Below are positions 16,905 to 24,099 of a DNA stretch of 64,000 nt, piece after piece. Below the pieces are notes generated by a model. It made no database searches. It had not been told where the DNA came from and saw only the letters and a list, made by a program, of their open reading frames with translations. A program made the position numbers and the translations under genes. Each line of letters opens with the position of its first letter. Position 1 is the first letter of the stretch. The stretch comes from UMGS1387 sp045540015 (GTDB lineage: Bacteria; Bacillota; Clostridia; Oscillospirales; CAG-382): positions 1 through 64,000 of the forward strand of contig JAZQGP010000049.1 of the NCBI GenBank assembly GCA_045540015.1. Direction: 5' to 3'.

Positions 16905-18319
16905 TGATTATCCTCCTCGTAACAAATCTTATTGAGTGCATTGATATAAGCCTTTATACTTGCACCCACAATATCCGTAGATGTGCCGCTTCCGGAGAAA
17001 AGTCTTCCGTTGCAGCGAAGCTTAACAAGGCTCATACCGAGTGCTTCGTATCCGCGGGTTACAGACCAGATTTTGAAATCGTCAAGCTCGTAGTGCTTGC
17101 CCACAATCTTTTCGATTGCAAGGAACGCCGCATCTATCGGACCTTCACCAACCGAAAGTCCGCGGAGAATTTCTCCGTCTTTTCTGGTTATTTCAATATT
17201 TGCGGTAGGTGTTATAACATTACCGCTGTTCATAACATAGCTTTTAAGTGTATATGTTCTCGGAACGTCAACAGAGGCTCCTGCGATAATTGTATCAAGC
17301 TCTTTTGCATCAACTGTCTTAGTACCCGCAGTCTTTACAAATTCGCTGTATACATTTTTCAAATCCTCATCCGAAAGCTCATATCCCATTTCCTCGATAA
17401 CATCGGAAACGGTCTTTATGTCGTCATCCGATGTAAGCTCAATTTTTCCTGTATGTGTTTTGCTGCTGCCGCTGTCAAACACGCTTGTTTCCTTTTTATC
17501 GCATGTTGCAAGGCGAATCTTACTATATGCGTCCTCTGCCTTTGTAATATCAAGCTCAAAGGAAATTCCCATTTCAGCCTTTTTATCGCGCAGAAGCTTT
17601 GAAAGGCTTACAAGGCTAAGTCCTTCATCGGCATAGGAATTAACCTTTATTTGAGACGCACCCTGCGCTAAAGCTGCAAAGGTGTTTGCAAGTGCAAGAC
17701 CGAGATTGTTACTGCACTCAACCGAAAGAGTTACCTTTGAAAGCGAAGGAACATCCTCATAAAGCTTCTTTATGTAATTTCCGAACTCATCGGGAAGCAT
17801 AGTGCCTGCATTATCGCATATGTCAATAATCTTAGCACCGTTATCTATTGCCGCATTGATTGCGCTTACAAGAAAATCATGTTCTGCACGGGTACTGTCG
17901 GAGAGAGAAACCTCAACCTCGTCACAAAGCTTTGCTGCCTTTTCGGTAAGGCTTGCAATAAGCTGAAGAACAGCTCCCGGCTTCTTCTTGCATACATATT
18001 CCATCTGTACTGTAGAAACGGGGATGCGAAGCAGAAGTCTCTTTTTCTTAGCCGTCTTTATAGCTTCATATGTCTTTTCAACGCTTTCCTCGGTAAGACC
18101 AGCCTCGCACGAGAGTGTGCTGTTCTTTATAATGGGGCAAACCGTATGGAGGAAAAGTGTATCTGTCTTGTCATTTACAAGTGCAGGCGCTTCGATAACG
18201 TCGGCACATATTCTGTCAAGCTGTCTTACAATTTCGAGCTTTTCATTGAAGCTTACAGAGCTTTCCGGCTTTGTCACCGCCGCTCTCAGAGTTACATCCG
18301 AAATACCAATGTCAATCAT
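16901..18319 (-). CDS. LeuA/isopropylmalate-synthase-like protein, probable pseudoenzyme with regulatory domain
   Basis: A 472-residue homologue of isopropylmalate/citramalate synthases. Residues 1-~255 are the HMGL-like (DRE-TIM) barrel and ~355-468 the LeuA regulatory domain, which is well kept (GEGPIDAAFLAIEK, GSGTSTDIVGASIKAYINALN). The catalytic R-D-G-E-Q loop is replaced after DVTLR by AAVT, and the metal-binding HxHND becomes ExSNN (VECSNNLGLALAN). These losses predict no aldol-type activity. It may be a leucine- or acyl-sensing partner of the downstream ligase fusion, to which it is translationally coupled. Confidence 0.8.
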   Translation of the reverse strand: MIDIGISDVTLRAAVTKPESSVSFNEKLEIVRQLDRICADVIEAPALVNDKTDTLFLHTVCPIIKNSTLSCEAGLTEESVEKTYEAIKTAKKKRLLLRIPVSTVQMEYVCKKKPGAVLQLIASLTEKAAKLCDEVEVSLSDSTRAEHDFLVSAINAAIDNGAKIIDICDNAGTMLPDEFGNYIKKLYEDVPSLSKVTLSVECSNNLGLALANTFAALAQGASQIKVNSYADEGLSLVSLSKLLRDKKAEMGISFELDITKAEDAYSKIRLATCDKKETSVFDSGSSKTHTGKIELTSDDDIKTVSDVIEEMGYELSDEDLKNVYSEFVKTAGTKTVDAKELDTIIAGASVDVPRTYTLKSYVMNSGNVITPTANIEITRKDGEILRGLSVGEGPIDAAFLAIEKIVGKHYELDDFKIWSVTRGYEALGMSLVKLRCNGRLFSGSGTSTDIVGASIKAYINALNKICYEEDNQ

Positions 18320-18358
18320 AATTTTTCTCCTTAAAACTAATGCTTTTTGTTAAAATAT

Positions 18359-18391
18359 AAAAAGCGACCTTGCTGAAAAAAGCAAAGCCGC
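18359..18391 (-). terminator. Terminator between the 88-residue membrane protein and the LeuA-like cluster
   Basis: A 10-bp stem with two G-T pairs (18382-18391 with 18364-18373) and a loop rich in A, followed on the minus strand by TTTTTATATTTT. It ends the upstream small gene. It may leave some read-through into the LeuA-like gene 40 bases on, because I could not resolve a strong separate promoter between them. Confidence 0.7.
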
Positions 18392-18416
18392 GTTGTAAAC
18401 TCTTTTTTGTACCGTC

Positions 18417-18683
18417 TTACACAAGTACCAGGGTTTTGGGTTTTACTTTTTTCGCATTCTGCGGTGCACTCTTGCGCATAATTATAAGCATGTTTAGGAG
18501 TAGTCCGATTATGCCAATAATTATATCAATGCAAATATTAATAACAGAAAAAACAGGCACTGCTGCAGCAATGCCTGAAATAATGTCAATATCCGCACTG
18601 TTTTCCGCGTCAAAAGAAGAGGGTGCTGTTTTACTAGCATCCGACGATGTTTTATTCTTATTATTAAAGAACGTGAAAAACAT
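18417..18683 (-). CDS. Small membrane protein of unknown function
   Basis: An 88-residue protein. It has a Ser/Thr/Ala/Asp-rich first third, one long or two short hydrophobic segments (about residues 31-66, dense in Ile and Leu) and a basic tail rich in Lys. The start at 18683 is set by GGGAGG eight bases upstream. It has its own promoter and terminator, so it is a single-gene unit. It lies just downstream of the decarboxylase beta gene, but I cannot assign it to the OadG family or any other. Confidence 0.55.
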   Translation of the reverse strand: MFFTFFNNKNKTSSDASKTAPSSFDAENSADIDIISGIAAAVPVFSVINICIDIIIGIIGLLLNMLIIMRKSAPQNAKKVKPKTLVLV

Positions 18684-18716
18684 ACGTCTTTCCTCCCTTT
18701 GCAAAATCATGCGTTA

Positions 18717-18745
18717 ATAATACCACTATACAAGGGTTCTGTCAA
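18717..18745 (-). promoter_or_regulatory. Promoter of the 88-residue membrane protein
   Basis: On the minus strand TTGACA (18745-18740), a 17-base spacer and TATTAT (18722-18717). The -35 box overlaps an AGGGTT/AACCCT inverted repeat. Confidence 0.8.
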
Positions 18746-18789
18746 CCCTCGCTACGTTTTTGTAGATAAAAACTACCTATTTTGTCACA

Positions 18790-18921
18790 TCAGTCTTTTT
18801 TGATGGGAAACGCCTTACCGAGGGCTGCGACAATCAGTGCTATAACACCGATTACAACGAAAATTCCAAGCATACCTTTTCCCATAATGGGAAGGCTTAT
18901 AAGAAATGCATTAAAATCCAT
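18790..18921 (-). CDS. 43-residue single-span membrane protein, OadG/GcdC-like candidate
   Basis: A very short gene (43 codons plus stop) starting at 18921 after AAGGTGG. The product has one hydrophobic span (about residues 13-34, ending VAALGKAF) and a short basic C-terminal tail ending KKD. It follows the decarboxylase beta-subunit gene by 23 bases in the same direction. Na+-pumping decarboxylases need a small single-span gamma subunit beside beta, so a minimal gamma subunit is the best guess. This is inferred from size, topology and position. Confidence 0.6.
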   Translation of the reverse strand: MDFNAFLISLPIMGKGMLGIFVVIGVIALIVAALGKAFPIKKD

Positions 18922-18944
18922 ATCTGTTATCCACCTTTCTCAAA

Positions 18945-20063
18945 TTACAGCATATTTCCTACAAGTGTAAGAATAAGCCCGCCCGCGATAACGGAAGCTA
19001 CTTGACCTGAAACGTTTGCACCTACTGCGTGCATAAGAAGGAAGTTCTGCGGGTCTTCCTCAAGTCCCATTTTATTGATAACACGTGCTGACATCGGGAA
19101 TGCGGAAATACCGCAAGCGCCAACCATGGGGTTTATCTTTGTCTTCGAGAAGAGATTCAAGAACTTTGCAAAGAATACACCGCCGACAGTGTCAAAAATA
19201 AATGCCACAAGTCCAAGTCCGAGAATCATTAAGGTTTCAAGTTCAAGGAATGCATCATAGTGCATTTTTGTTGCAACCGTAAAGCCGAGAAGTATTGTAA
19301 CAAGATTTGCAAGAGCATTCTGTGCTGTTTCCGAAAGGCTGTTGAGAACTCCGCACTCACGGATAAGGTTACCGAACATAAGGAAGCCTACAAGTGCAAC
19401 GGAAGTCGGAGCAACAAGACCGGCAATAATTGTTACAACTACCGGGAAGAGAATTTTAACTGTTTTTGAAACGCCGCTCTTAGCGTAAGGCATTCTGATA
19501 AGGCGTTCCTTCTTTGTGGTAATAGCGCGAATTACGGGAGGCTGAACGATAGGCACGAGAGCCATATAAGAATAAGCCGCAACAATAATTGCACCGATAT
19601 ACTTACTGCCAAGGGTATTTGCAACGAAAATAGATGTCGGGCCGTCAGCAGCACCGATAATTGCAATACTTGCAGCGTCCTTTAAGTCAAAGCCGAAGAG
19701 GCTTGCCAGGGACAGGGTAAAGAAAATACCGAACTGAGCAGCCGCACCGAAAAGGAAGAGCTTGGGGTTTGAAAGAAGGGGCGTAAAGTCAATCATCGCA
19801 CCGATTCCGATAAACAGAAGAAGCGGGAAAAGCTCATTTGCGATACCTGCTTCAAAAAGCACCGTCAAAGGTCCGTGCTCTCCAATAGCACCGGAAAGAG
19901 GAAGGTTTACGAGAATTGTACCAAATCCCATGGGAAGAAGAAGCGACGGCTCCATTTCCTTGGCGATTGCAAGGTAAATGAGAAGAGCACCTATCGCCCA
20001 CATTACCACCATCTGCCAGTTGAGGTTCAGCGTGTTTCCAAAAAGGTCCAGAATTGTCTGCAT
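18945..20063 (-). CDS. Sodium ion-translocating decarboxylase, beta subunit
   Basis: A 372-residue polytopic membrane protein of the OadB/GcdB/MmdB family, which couples decarboxylation of a carboxybiotin carrier to Na+ export. Family landmarks include the IGIGAMIDFTPLLSNP stretch, the IIGAADGPTSIFVAN segment holding the Na+-site aspartate, and GACGISAFPMSARV plus MHAVGANVSGQVAS near the C terminus. AAGGAG lies upstream of the ATG at 20063. No biotin carrier or carboxyltransferase subunit is encoded nearby, so the beta subunit must use partners made elsewhere. Confidence 0.93.
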   Translation of the reverse strand: MQTILDLFGNTLNLNWQMVVMWAIGALLIYLAIAKEMEPSLLLPMGFGTILVNLPLSGAIGEHGPLTVLFEAGIANELFPLLLFIGIGAMIDFTPLLSNPKLFLFGAAAQFGIFFTLSLASLFGFDLKDAASIAIIGAADGPTSIFVANTLGSKYIGAIIVAAYSYMALVPIVQPPVIRAITTKKERLIRMPYAKSGVSKTVKILFPVVVTIIAGLVAPTSVALVGFLMFGNLIRECGVLNSLSETAQNALANLVTILLGFTVATKMHYDAFLELETLMILGLGLVAFIFDTVGGVFFAKFLNLFSKTKINPMVGACGISAFPMSARVINKMGLEEDPQNFLLMHAVGANVSGQVASVIAGGLILTLVGNML

Positions 20064-20091
20064 TGTGATTTTTCACTCCTTAATAAAATAA

Positions 20092-20216
20092 AGACTTTTG
20101 CCCTGAGCATAAATCTCAAAGTAAAAGTCTTGCTTTTTAAAGCTTTAGCGGATGTTTTACAAAAAACACCGTATTGACGCACAAGCTCCGTTTTTTCGGA
20201 AGCTACTCCCTTTTAG
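20092..20216 (-). promoter_or_regulatory. Riboswitch-like leader (yybP-ykoY-like aptamer) with terminator switch
   Basis: Read on the minus strand, the leader starts with AAAAGGGAGTAGC (20214-20202). It continues through a CCG/CGG hairpin, a GCGTCAATACGG segment and a GTTTT/AAAAC hairpin, and ends with AGCAAGACTTTT. These blocks and their order resemble the yybP-ykoY Mn2+ riboswitch family. The 3' strand is shared with a 16-bp terminator hairpin (20092-20130, one mismatch) followed by TTATTTTATT, so aptamer folding would block termination. A Na+-sensing class would fit the gene better and should be tested. Class assignment is from memory of the consensus. Confidence 0.55.
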
Positions 20217-20258
20217 ATATTGAATTGTGTCCAAAGAAAAGTCAACTTGACGCTAATT

Positions 20259-20287
20259 ATATTACCACAAAAGCAACTATTTGTCAA
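20259..20287 (-). promoter_or_regulatory. Promoter of the riboswitch-decarboxylase beta unit
   Basis: On the minus strand TTGACA (20287-20282), a 17-base spacer and TAATAT (20264-20259). It overlaps the 3' end of the ECF S-component gene and gives a leader of roughly 190 bases. Confidence 0.7.
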
Positions 20288-20804
20288 CAGTTATGCGGAA
20301 TTTTTTAAAGACTCCCGGAACAACTCTGCACAAAAATGTACCTATTATTATACCAAAAACGCCCTGAACCGCATTTGAGGGAACCGATGCAAGGGCGCCT
20401 GCAAATCCATATCCGAGAAACATTGCTTCGCAAACATAATACCCGCCGACCATTATAATTTCCGAGATCAAGCACGCAGCCAACACACACACAGTACCGT
20501 ATTTTCCGTTTTTGCTCAGCACTTTGATAACAAGTGCCGCCGCAAGAGCCATAAGTCCTTTTACAACAAAGGTTATGGGTGCATACTGTGCAAATGAAAG
20601 TATAATGTCCGCAAGAGCAGAGCCTATACCTCCTGCCGCAAAGCCGTACACAGGACCGAGAATACATCCCGAAAGTATTACAACCGCATCGCCGAGATTT
20701 ACATATCCGCCTGTTGCCGAAACAGGAACATGTATAAGGGTTGCAACGGCGCACAGTGCTGCAAGCATTGCTGAAACGCACATTTTTCTTATTCTTTTAT
20801 TCAT
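20277..20804 (-). CDS. ECF transporter S component
   Basis: A 175-residue, six-span membrane protein of the energy-coupling-factor substrate-binding type. The TGGYVNLGDAVVILSGCILG loop and the following GFAAGGIGSALADI helix are characteristic, and the first helix has the Ala-rich SAMLAALCAV motif that docks to EcfT. Such S components bind a vitamin or similar micronutrient and share a common EcfAAT module encoded elsewhere. The start at 20804 follows AGGAG; the substrate cannot be named. There is no riboswitch in its short leader. Confidence 0.82.
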   Translation of the reverse strand: MNKRIRKMCVSAMLAALCAVATLIHVPVSATGGYVNLGDAVVILSGCILGPVYGFAAGGIGSALADIILSFAQYAPITFVVKGLMALAAALVIKVLSKNGKYGTVCVLAACLISEIIMVGGYYVCEAMFLGYGFAGALASVPSNAVQGVFGIIIGTFLCRVVPGVFKKFRITVDK

Positions 20805-20836
20805 TGGTATCAGCTCCTGCATCAAAATTTAACTAT

Positions 20837-20865
20837 ATTATAGTCTTGCAGGTGTTAAAAATCAA
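20837..20865 (-). promoter_or_regulatory. Promoter of the ECF S component
   Basis: On the minus strand TTGATT (20865-20860), a 17-base spacer and TATAAT (20842-20837). Confidence 0.8.
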
Positions 20866-20957
20866 TGCATATTTTATAACTTTTTAAGTGTTACACGTTG
20901 TAGCTTTCCACCCGCCGTGTGGGCGTTACGTCGTACCTGCCGGCAGGCACAAGTGTC

Positions 20958-21027
20958 GTGAAATTGAAGTTGTTTAGACTTCAATTTCACCGTTCAAAAG
21001 TTTTTGCTAAGCTTTTTTTCAAAAAGC
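20958..21027. repeat. Dispersed hairpin repeat, copy 1
   Basis: A perfect 13-bp hairpin (20958-20970 with 20978-20990, loop TGTTTAG) is followed by CGTTCAAAAG, TTTTTGCTAA and a second hairpin GCTTTTT/AAAAAGC (21011-21027). The same architecture recurs at 32518-32665 and, inverted, at 60966-61034, and its second half recurs in the 169-bp repeats at 37572. The rest of the 20866-21110 gap holds no recognisable gene. Confidence 0.85.
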
Positions 21028-21110
21028 GTACCAGCAACAGGCACAACGCTGTAACTCCTCCTGCGGCAACAGAAAAAGCGGAAGCTTGAAATCTGCTCCC
21101 GCCATTCTCA

Positions 21111-22052
21111 TCATTTCAGTTTTACAGGATAATTCTCCCTCCGGACAAGCTCAAGTCCCTGATCCGATGTAATCCAGTTGTAGAGGATTCTCTCAGGTGA
21201 GTTCTCCGGCGCATCCTTGCGGATAACAACATAAAAGTCATTGACAAAAGGATACTCTCCCTTTCCTATACTTTCATTGCTCGGAACAACTCCGTCAATA
21301 TTCAAAATCTTGCTTCTCGACAGCTTTTCCTGTTCCATGTTTGTAAGATAGTAGTAAACCGTGTATCCGAGTGCACCGTCCGAATCCTCGTAATCGGCAA
21401 CCGCCTCAAGCAGACCAATCATCGAGCCGACCTTATACTCCATGGGCGCTTCCATAAGCTCGTCACCAAGATTTACAAGCTTGTCAAAAAGCGTCTGGCT
21501 TCCGCTGTCTTTGTTTCTCTGATACGCAATTATCGGCATATCAGCGCCGCCCACTTCGCTCCAATTTGTCGTTTGCCCTTTGTAAATTGACTTTACCTGC
21601 TCGGTTGTGAGAGAATCTATCGGGTTGTTTGTGCTGCAGATAAACACAAGCGCATCTGCACCGATTGCAGTCATTTCGTATTCGGCGTTGTTTTCCTTTG
21701 CATATTCTTTTGCTTCCTCAGACGGCTCATATGCCAGAATTATGTCAAAAGTGCCGTCAATAAGCGCTTCGTAGTTGTCAGTTGTCGAGCCTTCAAAAAC
21801 AATCATGTCAGATGCTTTTTCACGGTCAATTCCCAAAACCGTTGCCGTAACCGCTTCACCGAGAGGCAGATTTGCAAGGCTTCCGCCCATTTTTGGGTAA
21901 TTTTCCTCGGTAAACACAAAACCTGCACTCTTGTTGCTTGAAACGGGTATTTCATTCTGCTTCGGTGCGTTTCTTGTACAGGAAACCAAAGCAACACTTG
22001 TAATTGCAACAGCCGTACCGAGAAGTAATGCCGCTATTCTTTTCATTGTCAT
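21111..22052 (-). CDS. PstS-like substrate-binding lipoprotein
   Basis: A 313-residue lipoprotein. The signal peptide ends in the lipobox LVSC, and the body is a PBP-like domain of the phosphate-binding type (EGSTTDNYEALIDGTFDIILAY, AIGADALVFICSTNNP, the NWSEVGG loop and AYQRNKDSGSQTLF, where PstS proteins bind phosphate through Ser, Asp and Arg). There are no pstCAB genes beside it, so it may sense rather than import. The start at 22052 follows AAGGAAG. It lies 21 bases after the WG-repeat lipoprotein gene and is co-transcribed with it. Confidence 0.78.
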   Translation of the reverse strand: MTMKRIAALLLGTAVAITSVALVSCTRNAPKQNEIPVSSNKSAGFVFTEENYPKMGGSLANLPLGEAVTATVLGIDREKASDMIVFEGSTTDNYEALIDGTFDIILAYEPSEEAKEYAKENNAEYEMTAIGADALVFICSTNNPIDSLTTEQVKSIYKGQTTNWSEVGGADMPIIAYQRNKDSGSQTLFDKLVNLGDELMEAPMEYKVGSMIGLLEAVADYEDSDGALGYTVYYYLTNMEQEKLSRSKILNIDGVVPSNESIGKGEYPFVNDFYVVIRKDAPENSPERILYNWITSDQGLELVRRENYPVKLK

Positions 22053-22073
22053 AATAAATCTTCCTTTCATTAA

Positions 22074-23741
22074 TTAGACGTTAGTGTCAATATGTTTTCT
22101 TAAAATTATGTTGAAATCTTCATCATACAGAGTTATGCTGTCGGGCTTTCCTACAGATAAATATTCCTTGCCGTCAACATTTGTGCTTCTGTAGTTGTTA
22201 AAGCTGTCAAAACCGCTGATATTGCTCTTGGCATCAATATCGTAAAATGAATACTTTGTGTAAATGTTGTCTTCGTCACGTATCTCGGTGCCCACAGCCG
22301 CAATACGCCTGTTCTTTCCAACAAGTCCGGCATAATAGCAATTCGGGAAAGCAGCAGCTTCCTCTGCTTTTTCAAGGTCATAAATCACAAACTCGTTTTT
22401 ACCGTCAACGGTACTTCTTGAATATCCGATAAGCTTTGCCTCATTGTCCATCCAGCTTGCATATTTGAATCGGTCAATCGTTGCAACCGTTTTCCCGTTT
22501 ATGTCAAACACAAAAGCTTTTGCTTCGACACTGTATTTTTCACTGCCTTCGGCTTCCTTGTACACAAAATATCCGTTGCCGAAATAGTAATCTGCCATCA
22601 TTCCGTTTTCGTTACATACAATCGGCGTGTTGTCGGAAAGCCTGTAAAGCATTTCTCTATTTTGCTTGGCATCATAATAGCTGTACATCATCTGCCCGTC
22701 GGGAAGCGTTTCTATCGACACATAATTTGTTCCCGCTTCTATGGTGTAAATAAGCTCACCCTCGCTATTGAAAACATGTCTTTGATTTTCCTTTTCAATG
22801 AACCCTTGAAAATATCCTTCGTCACCTGTTGAATAGAGGCTGTCATATACGCTTTCCGTGATAAACTCTCCGTTTGTGTTCATAAGTGCATACTTTTTTT
22901 CACCGCTAAGTCTGACACTCGCAACGCCCGACTTGTTAAAGCTTGTTCCGTCGGCAAATCCGTCAAAAGCGACATTTCCGTTTTTGTCAAGGTAAACACA
23001 AAATCCGTCCGAAGAGTAGTCGTAACTGCCGGACTGGTCATCCGCGGGATAATAACCCCTCGCAATGGTGTATCCGCCGGAGAAGCCGTTTATACTGTTA
23101 TATTCATCGGTATCAAACAACAGCTTGCCGTCGTAGTCATAAAAGCTGTAGTTCATTTTTCCTGTTTCGGAATCTGTCCAACACACGGTGATTATGCCTT
23201 CATCCGCACCGGCAACGTATCCGTAATCACCCATTTGGGCACTCCACGAGCCGTCCATTGGGATAAGTACCTGACATGAGGTTGTATGCACAATGCCGAC
23301 TTTATTCATATAATAGCTCAGCGTATAATATGTAAATCCGTCAGGAGAGGTAAAAGAATTAATATAGGAATACACAGGCTCAACAACCACTTTGCCGTCG
23401 GTTGTACACAGTCCGAACTTTGCTTCGGAAATGTCAAAAGCTCTGTCGTTTTCATCGCGGCCTTCAACTCTGAACAGCTTTTCTCCGCCCATAAACGGCA
23501 CAAGAGGTCCGTAATCATCGCGTGGAACAAATTCATAAACAGGCTCACCGGTAAAATACTCATACCTTTCGTCTGACCTGTATTCTCCGATATCATACAG
23601 CCCGTTTTCAAGATAAAAAACATTTTCATCTCCCTTGTTCTCGGGGACCTCCGGGATGCTTACGGGAATTTTCTCCCTGCACGATGAAAAAGCGCAAATA
23701 AGCGCAAACAGAATAATGCCCGTAAAAATTTTCTTTTTCAT
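22074..23741 (-). CDS. WG-repeat-like surface lipoprotein
   Basis: A 555-residue lipoprotein with signal peptide and lipobox FSSC. The mature part is built of repeating beta units of the WG/beta-propeller type, such as KFGLCTTDGKVVVEPVYSYI and KYALMNTNGEFITESVYDSL, each an aromatic-rich strand followed by a D/N-G turn. Such repeats usually mediate binding at the cell surface; no catalytic motif is visible. GAAGGGAAG precedes the ATG. It is first in a two-gene operon with the PstS-like lipoprotein. Confidence 0.75.
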   Translation of the reverse strand: MKKKIFTGIILFALICAFSSCREKIPVSIPEVPENKGDENVFYLENGLYDIGEYRSDERYEYFTGEPVYEFVPRDDYGPLVPFMGGEKLFRVEGRDENDRAFDISEAKFGLCTTDGKVVVEPVYSYINSFTSPDGFTYYTLSYYMNKVGIVHTTSCQVLIPMDGSWSAQMGDYGYVAGADEGIITVCWTDSETGKMNYSFYDYDGKLLFDTDEYNSINGFSGGYTIARGYYPADDQSGSYDYSSDGFCVYLDKNGNVAFDGFADGTSFNKSGVASVRLSGEKKYALMNTNGEFITESVYDSLYSTGDEGYFQGFIEKENQRHVFNSEGELIYTIEAGTNYVSIETLPDGQMMYSYYDAKQNREMLYRLSDNTPIVCNENGMMADYYFGNGYFVYKEAEGSEKYSVEAKAFVFDINGKTVATIDRFKYASWMDNEAKLIGYSRSTVDGKNEFVIYDLEKAEEAAAFPNCYYAGLVGKNRRIAAVGTEIRDEDNIYTKYSFYDIDAKSNISGFDSFNNYRSTNVDGKEYLSVGKPDSITLYDEDFNIILRKHIDTNV

Positions 23742-23899
23742 ACGAAAACTTCCCTTCTGTAATAAACTCGGATGACGTTAACTGCATATTAATTATATAC
23801 CTCATTTGTGTACAGCGTATGACACAAAAACCGGATTTTATATGATAAGACGGAAAATTTATTATTTTGTTCCTGAAAATTCCACTGTTATATATTAAT

Positions 23900-23928
23900 A
23901 TGATACATTTCCATCGGTACAAAGTCAA
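23900..23928 (-). promoter_or_regulatory. Promoter of the lipoprotein operon
   Basis: On the minus strand TTGACT (23928-23923), a 17-base spacer and TATCAT (23905-23900). Confidence 0.7.
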
Positions 23929-24011
23929 TGGAAAACAGCATAAATTTAAGATATTAATTATCTGCGCTATTCCATATAAGACCCGGTTTTTTATAAAGTG
24001 TCAATTTGCGC

Positions 24012-24040
24012 TTGACAAACACGGTAGTATGTGGTAAAAT
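24012..24040 (+). promoter_or_regulatory. Promoter of livJ
   Basis: TTGACA (24012-24017), a 17-base spacer and TAAAAT (24035-24040), about 60 bases before the livJ start. Confidence 0.88.
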
Positions 24041-24099
24041 TAACAAGCATTACCGATGTATTTCGGTTGGTGTTAATACTTCATTTGGAGGAAAAAAAC

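Larger units (their letters stand above)
23742..24099. other. Divergent promoter region
   Basis: A gene-free, AT-rich stretch of about 360 bases between the WG-repeat lipoprotein and livJ. It contains the two promoters listed separately and no open frame that I would support. Roughly 80 bases separate the two promoter sets. Confidence 0.7.

Noticed and set aside
18320..18360. A dedicated promoter for the LeuA-like cluster
   Set aside because: Only weak boxes are present between the terminator and the start; I could not identify a convincing pair, so none is listed.
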